Positions 22,755 to 31,368 of a stretch of 64,000 nt of DNA are shown here, one piece after another. Source of the stretch: Bilabrum cf. latius (taxonomy: Eukaryota > Bigyra: Bicosoecida > Bigyra > Bicosoecida); contig OZ237775.1 of assembly GCA_965178125.1 (NCBI GenBank), forward strand, positions 372,001 through 436,000, read 5' to 3'. Positions within the stretch are counted from its first letter, which is position 1; every line of letters begins with the position of its first letter. The position numbers and the translations under genes were made by a program. Below the pieces are notes generated by a model. It was not told the origin of the DNA, did no database searches, and saw only the letters and a list, made by a program, of their open reading frames with translations.

Positions 22755-22868
22755 TCAAAGCCCGAGCTTCTTGTATTCCTTTAGTTTTTCGTGTAATTTT
22801 TTCCAAATACGTGGATTAATTTGCTTGACAATATGCTCTATCATCAACTCCTTTAAAAATGGGTTCAT
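22755..22868 (-). CDS. Possible 37-aa element ORF
   Basis: An ATG at 22868 reads 37 residues (MNPFLKELMIEHIVKQINPR and a Lys-rich end) to TGA at 22755. It ends 31 bp upstream of the DUF5754-like gene on the same strand. Composition is compatible with a real small protein, but it is short, with no TAG and no known motif. Confidence 0.3.
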   Translation of the reverse strand: MNPFLKELMIEHIVKQINPRIWKKLHEKLKEYKKLGL

Positions 22869-23294
22869 TTACTATAGTGATATAGAATGGCTTAAATTAT
22901 CATCTCTTGGGAAATCCTTGGAAAATAAATTTTAATATTTCTTTGTATCCTATATTGTCAAAATTTTTCAATCAATTTTTGTGTTTTTAATTGGAAAACA
23001 ATTATAATTTGTTTTTTATTTTCCTTTTGATTTTTATGGTGGCATCATAGGAGTTACAACATTTAATTTTAATCTTTGAAAAAGATATCAAAAGAGCGGA
23101 GGGCAAAGCCCGAGCATCTTGGGAACTTAATTTATTCTTTCTAAGTCTCTTATAATTGACCTGTAAAATTGACAAGTTTTTTGGGGACTTTTCGAAAGGG
23201 ACTTAAAATACGTTTTCGTTTTCCTTTTAATTTTAATGGTGGCATCATTGGAATTATAACATTTAATTTTAATTGGAAAATATATTTATTCTTT
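22869..23294. repeat. Non-coding part of the element with degenerate copies of the inner TIR
   Basis: No gene is seen. The stretch contains an imperfect copy of the inner TIR end (CTAAGTCTCTTATAATTGAC at about 23137, followed by a GGGGACTTTTC block). It also has two copies of a TGGTGGCATCAT phrase at about 23037 and 23237. It looks like older, drifted partial duplications of the TIR. Confidence 0.6.
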
Positions 23295-23969
23295 CTAAGT
23301 CTCTTATAATTGACCTGTCAAATCTCTCAATTTTTGGGGGACTTTTCCAAAGGGACTTAAAATACAATTATAATTTGTTTTCGTTTTCCTTATAATGTAT
23401 CATCTCTTGGGTAATCGGTTTGGTTGCTTCGGAGAACAATTTAGTCGCTTGGGAAATCCTTGGGAAATCCTTGGGAAATCCTTGGGAAATCCTTGGGAAA
23501 TCCTTGGTCGGTTCATCGGTCGGTTCATCGGTTTGTCGCTTGGTGTAACTACCTTGTTCTCTTGATAAAATACCTTGTTCTCTTGGGAAAATCCTCGGTT
23601 GGTCTCTTGGTCTCTTGGGAATTCATCCTTTCGTTCCTACAGCAAACACAGAGAGGTTTTTGACACTTGGTTAATTTCTTCATTTTTTCCTACTTTACTA
23701 AAACATCTCTGTCTTTGCTGTTAGAGTTTATAAGGGGGATAAAGATTAGAATTCTTCAATTTACCCCTACTTCGTAGGAGTAAATTTTATATCTGAAAAT
23801 GGGTACATAGAGGGGTTCTATAGGGGTTCTTGGGGAACCCCTTGGGAAATCATCTAGGTTTATAGGGAAAACACTTGAGTTGCTAAATATGCCTTTAAAG
23901 GAGGGGCGAGCGTAGCGTAGCCCTCGTCCTCAACGCTTGGTGTACCTACCACCACCCGTTGTCCCCCCC
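23295..23969 (-). repeat. Right terminal inverted repeat
   Basis: Reverse complement of 20333-21008. It ends GTTGT followed by seven C and then the GGGCC duplication at 23970-23974. Confidence 0.9.
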
Positions 23970-23974
23970 GGGCC
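23970..23974. repeat. Right target-site duplication GGGCC
   Basis: Matches 20328-20332. The interrupted Gly/Pro/Ala repeat of the host gene continues directly after it. Confidence 0.8.
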
Positions 23975-25242
23975 TGCTCCTGCGCCTCCTTGGGCGGGCG
24001 CAGCCGCGGCTCCAGCTCCCCCGGCCGCTTGCATCGCTTGTGGCTGAGCATGGGCAGCGACCCTGTGCAGTATCAGCGCAGCTGCTCTAGTTGGCGGTAT
24101 GTCTGCCCCGTACATGACGTGGTAGTCGCGCAGCAGCTACGCGCACTCGGCGTGTCCGCCTTGCCATGCCTGACCTATTGGCAGACTTCCCCCGGCAGTG
24201 CATGGTGTTGTGAGCAGTCGTGCGGTGCACGAGTGTCTGAGCCTTTTTGCGAGCTCAATTGGCCTGCCCTCGGTCGCTGCTTTGCACACGAATGGAAGCG
24301 TCAGCCTCGACGCGGGCAGCTTTGCGGAAATCCAGGAGATGCTGCACCCTTGGCGATCGCGGCCATCCACCGATGTCAATGCCCTGTATGAGCCCTGCCC
24401 CAAGCCGAAAGACGTGGGGAATGTTCCGGTTGCCCAAGACTCTGCCAGGAGGACGGAGGGCTGCAGCCAAGGCGGCAGGCGTGGCGGTTCGCAGGCCACG
24501 ATTCCATTCTCTGACACCATCAGGTAAACTAGAAAGTAGCTGAAAGTCTCTGCAGAATTGTAGTCCATGGCGGACCCAGTCCACTATGTACGTCTTGGTG
24601 GCGTCGGCGGGGTCGTTTTCGTGGAGCTCAACGAGGGCCCGGCACTTCATGAGGTCTACTCTGTCCTCGCCACCAACCGCCCCTTGCAGTCGCCGTTGTA
24701 ATTGCAGTAGTGAACTCGCAACTTGTCGCTCCTCTTGAGACAGGAATACCTCGCGGTTTGTTGGTACGATAGGACTAGGGGCTGCGCCAGCTGGGGGTAC
24801 TCGTTCCCATCAGCTCTAGTACCATGATCACGTGTTTACCCGCCTCTTCAGGTGCCAGATCCAAGTACACGGAGTGTGACACATGCAAAGCCTTGTCCTC
24901 GTAGAGCTTTATCCTGAATCTCATAGTATGCAATGCCGCGGAGGTAAACGGATCGCGCATTGAATATCGAGAGACCTGGACTGGTCCAATACGAGTTAGC
25001 ACCCGCCCTGTCGGCGTGTCAAGTTCAATGCTGAGGGGATTAACCCGGACAGCTATCACCATATGGTCACGAGCCGCCGTGTATACGGTGAATGTAGGCG
25101 GCGGGGGACCACTCGCAGCAAGAATCTTCTGCTGGTTTGCGAGCCGGATCCTCTACTGCCGGCCGCTTCCACGGACGGCCGAGTGGGCTTGAGAAAGTAG
25201 GACTAGCACAGACAGCAAAACGGCAAGAGGAACCGTGCGCAT

Positions 25243-25302
25243 ATTGTTGTAGTGTGTACGACGTGGGCGTTCATCAGGGCGGTTGCCGGCGGAAGCCAAC
25301 CG
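25243..25302. promoter_or_regulatory. 60-bp head-to-head spacer, left copy
   Basis: Only 60 bp separate the proposed ATG of the minus-strand secreted-protein pseudogene (25242) and the plus-strand ankyrin gene (25303). A shared bidirectional promoter, or promoters overlapping coding sequence, would be needed. Confidence 0.4.
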
Positions 25303-26906
25303 ATGAGATCTCTGATCAGCGACGCCGGTCGCTACCGCCGATATAGCTGTTCCACACACACAGAGGGGTAATGCGAAGTCAGAAGCATATGTGCAACATT
25401 GAAAAGTTGGTCAAGTAAGACTGAACTCTCACAACTTGCGCAAGCTTCAGCATACCTTGATGATGGCCTGAAGCAGCCCAGGGCAGCGACTTTTTCTTCG
25501 CAGCGCAACTGATGCCGTCGCAGATGCTAGCGAGTTTGCAAGTGCATTCGACAAGTATCCTGTAAAATATGACAAAACAGGAGACGGGCTCTGTGCTTTG
25601 GTGAGTGCGTGCGTCCTCGCGAATTAATGCTGCACTGGTGCACCCCCACTGCGAACCCGTTTACACCTGAAATTACAGTCGCAGCTGCATGCAATACTGT
25701 GGAATGGAAAGCCCATTGGCGTATTTGAGGCTGCACTACAGCGAGGATGTGAGATGCAAGGCAGACAGATGCAGCCGCAGGAGCAAATTCGATATCCCGG
25801 CAGAGTGAGCGATTCGGCAGACTTTCCGAAATGAACCATGACTGTGGCGAGCATATGTTGCACTAAATGCACGAATACATTCTAGACGTAATGAAACGCA
25901 TCGCAGAATCGCACTGAAAGCATGATGACTGTAGCTAGCAGGATGCAATCACTTGCTGCAGTGCGGTTGTTGGCAAAGCACGGCGCAGACGCAACAGAGG
26001 ATGATTGGATGAACACAGTGAGAGCAGGGAGGGCGTAGACATGGTAGCATTTGTATCTGGTGCAAGCGATAACCAGCCTAGTCCACGTTACGAATTCGAT
26101 CTTACAACAGAGGTACCGGCCATTGACGGTAGTTGCTGCTCAGGAGCCATTGGTAGTGAGAGCGCTGATAGAGCTGGGCTGTGATGCCAAGCTAGCTATT
26201 CCGGAAGAGTATGATAACTACATCTCGGCGGTGAGCAAAGCAGTCTCTGCAGTCGATTCATCGATTCGTGTTCTTCATCTGTTGCTTGTGTTTCACACGA
26301 GCCAGCTCCCCGATGCAGACATTCGCAACGCCACTGCACTGCTAGTTATACGCCACCGTCTCCCACGACATTCGACGGGATGAGAGGCCAACCCCTGCTG
26401 CCGTCACGTAGTGCTGCGCAGAGCTCCTGGCAGCCGGGGCAGACCCTCATGCGAGCACAGCGCGCGGGGACACGCCCCTCGATATCCTGAAGCTGCACTA
26501 CTGTCCCAAGATGCCGCTGCTCCAGCATGCCATCGAGCACTGCCGGGGCGACAGCCGCAAGTGCCTCCAGCTCATGTTCGACCGCGACACGGACGGCGTG
26601 CTCGCCCGCAGGAGGCTCATCCACCCGCGGGTGAGGGCGCTGATCGACCACAGGAGGGCGGTGGAGGCCAAGAGGGACGCGCGATTGTTGTTTCAGGCGG
26701 CGAGCGAGGGCAGGCCTCTGGAGCTCGGGAAGCGGCTGAGGCTGGGCAAGCTGGCGGGCGGGCTGGATGTGCGTGGCGAGGTGGAGGGCGGGGCGGGGGC
26801 AACTCACGTCGTGACGGCGCTGGAAGCGGCTCGGCTGGGGGGTCATGATGAGTGCGCCCGTGTGGTGTCTGACGCGCTGTGCCTGATGGGCAGGGCCAGG
26901 CTGTGA
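25303..26906 (+). CDS. Small ankyrin-repeat protein, left copy
   Basis: Six exons: 25303-25367, 25504-25600, 25679-25804, 25907-26017, 26111-26230 and 26319-26906 (368 aa, TGA). The model was built by aligning with the copy at 29391-31013: all five introns have GT-AG ends, sit at matching positions and keep phase. The last exon is 588 nt in both. Ankyrin-like blocks include RLLAKHGADATEDD, a CCAELLAAGADP block followed by DTPLDILKL, and LFQAASEGRPLELGKRLRLG ... ARLGGHDECARVV. TAG at 26343-26345 and 26409-26411 align with CAG in the right copy. It looks intact. Partner and role unknown. Confidence 0.75.
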
Positions 26907-26949
26907 GCATGGTCGCTGGCTTGAAACGACTCAGGCTGCAGGACGGAGA

Positions 26950-27498
26950 GTATCCGGCGGCGCGCAGGAAAATGCTACTCCGTTTAGCGGACCATCGGTG
27001 TCGGCAGATGACTCGAGGCCCAAGGTGACTCTGACCGAGAACGCCGCGGCGCATCGCACTGCAATGGAAGCGCTCAACGAGGCAACTGTGACGACTGGAG
27101 CACTGCGTGACGCTGACCCGGGAGACCCAGCTTCGGCTGCAGGCGGGGCATTGTTATCGGGTGCATCGCACAAAAGTGCGTGGATCGAGGCGCTGCGTCT
27201 CTCGCAGCTGCCCATGCTGGCTTCCTCCTCCCTTGTTACGTTCGCGGTGTACTACCGGCCATGGTCTCACTCGGGGGCGTCGGCTGAAGGTGGTTCGCAG
27301 ATCGGGATGAGTGGCAGTGGTGGCGGCGGTGGCTCATTGCCTGCACCTGCTCCTACTTGCTGCGGGTGCTGCAGCAGTCCCTTCCGGCAGCTGGACCCGA
27401 GTTTCGTGTGCGTGCGGTGTCATGGTGCGTTCTGCTCGTCGTGTGACGAGCTGGTGCACGAGGTGGCGCACATGTGCCCAGGATGCTCACTCGAGTGA
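26950..27498 (+). pseudogene. 5'-truncated duplicate of TFIIH p44
   Basis: From about 26985 the sequence is nearly identical to the last third of the p44 gene (19214-19727), including the C-terminal finger (CCGCCSSPFRQLDPSFVCVR and following) and TGA at 27496. The von Willebrand A domain and first zinc finger are absent. The join lies in the low-complexity insertion. It marks the right-hand junction of the tandem duplication. A stand-alone RING-like product is conceivable but there is no evidence for a start. Confidence 0.85.
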
Positions 27499-27840
27499 CT
27501 GGCATCAACTCGTTTGTTTGGACTGCATGGCAGTGCAGTACATTGCGAGGGCTATCCAAAGGATGGAAGGCAGCGCAATTGTGCTTGTTGCGACTCGATG
27601 TTTGACGGATGTCGGAGAGCAAATTGATTGATGGATAAGCTATCAATCTCAATTCGGATGCCGCAGTGAATGAATGTGGAAAGGGCACTTGTGTCGCCCT
27701 CTGCCACTCGCACTGTGGTGCGCGTTGGCTCGACAATCGCACCAGGCATCCAGCTACGCTAAGCAAATGCACTCAAGTGTGCACAAGGGTGCTGCAAACG
27801 ATTCCTTCGATCGGGATCTCTTGCCGCTACAGGTCTGCGA

Positions 27841-29358
27841 TCAAGAGCCGCCCGTGCTCCCGCCTGCACCTGCGCCGCTTGCGGGGCCTGTTGGTCCAGT
27901 TCCTGTGGCTCCTTGGGCGGGTGCAGCTGCGGCACCAGTGCCTGCAGGTTGTGGTGGGCCTGGTCCTGCGCCTCCTTGGGCGGGTGCAGCTGCGGCACCG
28001 GTGCCTGCAGGTGGTGGTGGGCCTGCTCCTGCGCCTCCTTGGGCGGGTGCAGCCGCGGCACCGGTGCCTGCAGGCGGTGGTGGGCCTGCTCCTGCGCCTC
28101 CTTGGGCGGGCGCAGCCGCGGCTCCAGCTCCCCCGGCCGCTTGCATCGCTTGTGGCTGAGCATGGGCAGCGACCCTGTGCAGTATCAGCGCGGCTGCTCT
28201 AGGGGGCGGTATGTCTGCCCCGTACATGACGTGGTAGTCGCGCAGCAGCTACACGCACTCGCCGTGTCCGCCTTGCTATGCCTGAACGATAGGCAGGCTT
28301 CCCCCTGCAGTACATGGTGTCGTGAGCAGTCGTGCGGTGCACGAGTGTCTGAGCCTTTTTGCGAGCTCAATTGGCCTGCCCTCGGTCGCTGCTTTGCACA
28401 CGATTGGAGCGTCAATGGCGTGCTGGGCAGCTTTGCGGAAAACCAGGAGCTGCTGCATCCTTGGCGAGCGCGGCCCTCCCCCGATGTCGATGCCGTACGG
28501 CAGCCCAACACCCTGGCGAAGGACATGGGGAATGTTCCGATTGTTCAGGACTCTACCAGGAGGACGGAGTGCCGTATCCTTGCCTTGTGCCGAGGCTCCA
28601 AACAATCCTAGAACCATGCCGTTCTGATCGGAAGTGATGCCAGGAAGGAGCTAAAAATGGTCGCAAAGAGTAAGAGCTCTGCGTACCCAGGTAAGTATAT
28701 ACTGGCGGTGTTGGACTGTAGATTCGTGGCCGTTCAACGCGAGGAGAGCCCGGCATGTGGAGAGATCCTCTCGGTCTTCCTCGCTCAACGTCCCACGCAG
28801 ACTCCGGTGCAGCTGGACCCAAGCGCTCGCTACTTCTCTTTCTTCTGGAGAATAAACGACTTCCGCTGGCATCACCCGGATGGGACTGGGAGCTGCTCCG
28901 CCAGGCGATCCTTGCAGCAGGAGCTCCCGCAAGATCGGCACGTGATCGTCCACCTGCTCTTCGTCCAAATCCAGGCGCACAGAATGCGACACATGCAGAG
29001 CCTGGTCTTCGAAGAGTTTCATCCTGAATCTCATAAAGTGAGATTTTACGAGACTGCCTCGATCCCGAACCGAAAAGTGCGAGACCTCCACTGGTCCAAT
29101 ACGAGTTCGTACCGCTCCTGCCGGCGTGTAAAGCAAGATCCTGAGGGGATTGACCCGGATAGAAATCGTCATCCCAACACCGGCAGCCGTGACCACGGAG
29201 AACTTGGGCGGTAGGGGGCCACTCGCAGCAACTTGAAGACTCTTCTGCTGGTTTGCGAGCCTGATCCGCTGCTGCCGGCCGCTTCCACGGACCGCAGAGT
29301 GAGCTTGGGAAGATGGTACAAGAGCACACAGCAAGATGGCGACGACGAGTCTGAGCAT
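27841..29358 (-). CDS. Secreted protein with ankyrin-like segment and Gly/Pro/Ala repeat tail, right copy
   Basis: The ATG at 29358 to TGA at 27841 gives 505 aa with three in-frame TAGs (28651, 28276, 28249). A signal peptide is clear (MLRLVVAILLCALVPSSQAH). A beta-rich region follows (FSVVTAAGVGMTISIRVNP ... HFMRFRMKLFEDQALHVSHS). Then comes an ankyrin-like segment (KAATEGRPIELAKRLRHS ... GGHGECVQLLRDY) and four or more 21-residue Gly/Pro/Ala repeats. Family not recognised. It starts 32 bp from the divergent ankyrin gene, whose C-terminal segment it resembles. It is the intact member of the pair. Confidence 0.7.
27900..28135. repeat. 63-bp tandem repeat in the right secreted-protein copy
   Basis: About four copies of the same 63-bp unit as in the left copy, uninterrupted here. 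This block preserves the empty insertion site of the mobile element. Confidence 0.85.
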
Positions 29359-29390
29359 ACTGTTATTCCCTGTATGATGTTGTAGAAGCA
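29359..29390. promoter_or_regulatory. 32-bp head-to-head spacer, right copy
   Basis: The proposed ATGs of the divergent secreted-protein (29358, -) and ankyrin (29391, +) genes are 32 bp apart, so any shared promoter must be tiny or extend into coding sequence. Alternatively one start is further inside. Confidence 0.4.
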
Positions 29391-31013
29391 ATGGAAGCAA
29401 CCGCGCAATCGCGGGAGGTCCTATCGAACGGCCGGTAGCTCGTGGTTTCGCCACACAATTGCCGTTTAGTGACAAGCAATGGAGGGCCAATAGCACCTAG
29501 GTAACCTCGGGAAACTGGACCAGTTAGACAAACCCACAAGGATGTGCAGCGCAAGTACTCCCACCGCCATGGTACAAAGTCAGAATTTAGTGCCCGACTG
29601 ACCTCATCGCAGCGCTGCTAGTATCGCCACAGACGCTGATGAGTTCACTGCCGCATTTGACCGATATCCAGTTGTACTAGACAGTACTAATGACGGTCTT
29701 TATGTTGTTGTGAGGTTTCTCGGTTGCAAGAGCGCGAAGCGATTCAAGTTGCAGTACGTACAACCCTGATGTTCCACCTATGCCCGAAAAGTTGCAGCTA
29801 AACGCAGTACTGGAGCGTGATAGGCCAACTGAGGTTTTCGAAGCTGCACTGTAGCGCGGGTGCGAGATGCAAGGAAGATACCTTCAGATGAGCGAACGAC
29901 GTCGACCTTTCCCCCGGATTGTGAGTTTTATTCTCAAAGTCATCCCTCCAACTGCTAAGTCATGATGCCTGTATTGCTATGTTAACGATGCTCATCCAGT
30001 ATTGACAAACGCTTCAGAATCGCTGTGAGAGCATCGCGACCGTCGCCGTTCGTGAGATGCAATCGCTGGCTGCGATTCGGCTGTTGGCTAAGCACGGCGC
30101 TGACATAGCGGAAGATGATTAGTTCAATCCTGTGAGATAGCACATCTGTGGATTCATTGCACTGAGGTACCATTCTGAAACTGGTCCTGGATCCGTAGAC
30201 TCCTCGCGACATGATGTGGTGCAGAGGTTCCGGCCGTTGATTGCTGCACAAGAGCCATCCTTGGTAAGAGCGCTCATAGAGCTAGGATGCGACCCGAAGC
30301 TGCCGATTACTGAAAAGTATGACTGTATCAATCCAGATGTGAGCTTATTCACATTGACTGCTGCATTGAAACGATGTGGTCCAAAGTGTCTTGTTTATCT
30401 CAATGCTTTGATCCAAGCGTCGCAGACTTGCGCAACACCGCTGCATTGCCAGTTATACGCCACTCTTACCCCTAGTATTCGGCACGACTTGCGGCCAGCA
30501 CCCACTGCCGCGATACAGTGCTGCGCAGAACTCCTGGCAGCCGGGGCAGACCCTTGTGCACGCACAACGTGCGGGTATACACCGCTTGACAAAATGAAGC
30601 TGTACAACAAGCCCAAGATGCCGCTGCTCCAGCATGCCATCGAGCACTGCCAGGGTGACAGCCGCAAGTGCCTCCAGCTCATGTTCGACCGCGACACGGA
30701 CGGCGTGCTCGCCCGCAGGAGGCTCATCCACCCGCGGGTGAGGGCGCTGCTCGACCACAGGAGGGCGGTGGAGGCCAAGAGGGACGCGCGATTGTTGTTT
30801 CAGGCGGCGAGCGAGGGCAGGCCTCTGGAGCTCGGGAAGCGGCTGAGGCTGGGCAAGCTGGCGGGCGGGCTGGATGTGCGTCGGGAGGTGGAGGACGGGG
30901 CGGGTGCAACTCACGTCGTGACGGCGCTGGAGGCGGCTCGGCTGGGGGGTCATGATGAGTGCGCCCGTGTGGTGTCTGACGCGCTGTGCCTGATGGGCAG
31001 GGGCAGGTTGTGA
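29391..31013 (+). CDS. Small ankyrin-repeat protein, right copy
   Basis: Exons 29391-29500, 29613-29709, 29792-29920, 30018-30131, 30225-30338 and 30426-31013 give 383 aa ending in TGA. Intron positions and phases match the left copy. Ankyrin features are RLLAKHGADIAEDD, ATPLHCQLYATL, CCAELLAAGADPCARTTCGY and the near-identical C-terminal block ARLGGHDECARVVSDALC. In-frame TAGs occur at 29436, 29852 (CAG in the left copy) and 30120. The last exon differs little from the left copy while earlier exons diverge more. This suggests gene conversion or strong selection on the C-terminus. Molecular role unknown. Confidence 0.75.
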
Positions 31014-31368
31014 GCGTGGGTCATGATGTGGGAAGTACTGACAGCATCGCGTTGCAGTGGACTGCCAGTGCCGCAGGCGGCTGTTGTCGCGGATCGCCGG
31101 CGGATCGGGTCGTGTGTGGTGAGTTGGAGGCAACGGACTGTGTTGTATTGAATCTGGATATAATCGTTGGATATCGGCCACCTTAGCGTGCATGGATGGA
31201 TGTTTTGTCGGCCCAAGGCCACCGATCTGGAGCTAAGGAGCTATTGGCGAACTCTGCGAACGTTCCATTTTCTGCCGTCGCAGAGATATCCAAGATCGCC
31301 CTTCACGCATCAGGTGGCCCCAATTCCTGTCGTTCCTTTGCGACCGTGCATTGTTTGAGAAACGTTGC
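31014..31368. promoter_or_regulatory. Upstream region of the TAF2-like gene
   Basis: This 355-bp spacer follows the ankyrin gene and precedes the first proposed ATG of the TAF2-like gene. Additional 5' exons cannot be excluded. No other gene was recognised. Confidence 0.4.

Larger units (their letters stand above)
20333..23969. mobile_element. 3.6-kb AT-rich TIR element with adenain-like protease (Polinton-like-virus-derived satellite)
   Basis: The element begins GGGGGGGG ACAAC and ends with the reverse complement (one G fewer). Its inverted repeats are about 675 bp, and the 5-bp duplication GGGCC flanks it. It is strikingly AT-rich beside GC-rich host DNA. Five small genes are visible: a 96-aa basic protein (-), a 184-aa cysteine protease (+), a 103-aa protein (+), a 94-aa DUF5754-like protein (-) and possibly a 37-aa ORF (-). 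I see no caps[i]d, packaging ATPase, polymerase or integrase, so it would depend on a helper. A maturation-type protease plus long TIRs and a short target duplication fits the Polinton/virophage/PLV world. Its genes use TAG as sense and TAA or TGA as stops, like the host. Confidence 0.85.
20087..25242 (-). pseudogene. Secreted-protein gene, left copy, frameshifted and split by a mobile element
   Basis: This is the left paralogue of the intact gene at 27841-29358. It starts at the ATG at 25242 with a clear signal peptide (MRTVPLAVLLSVLVLLSQA). The frame then changes twice relative to the paralogue, near 24790 and near 24290 (single-base differences), so no full-length product is possible. The Gly/Pro/Ala repeat tail is then interrupted by the 3.6-kb element at 20333-23969, and the rest resumes at 20332 to a TGA at 20087. 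TAG at 25153-25155 corresponds to CAG at 29269-29271 in the intact copy. CAG at 24540-24542 corresponds to TAG at 28651-28653. Confidence 0.85.

Noticed and set aside
20640-23663. Identical 67-aa ORFs at 20640-20843 (-) and 23460-23663 (+)
   Set aside because: They lie in the two inverted repeats over a tandem 11-mer array; no conserved motif and start within the repeat. Treated as TIR sequence.
26111-26906. Frameshift in the left ankyrin copy near 26230-26320
   Set aside because: Both copies have GTGAGC at the same place and a CAG acceptor before the in-phase ATPLHC-type block; an intron explains the frame change, and last exons are both 588 nt.
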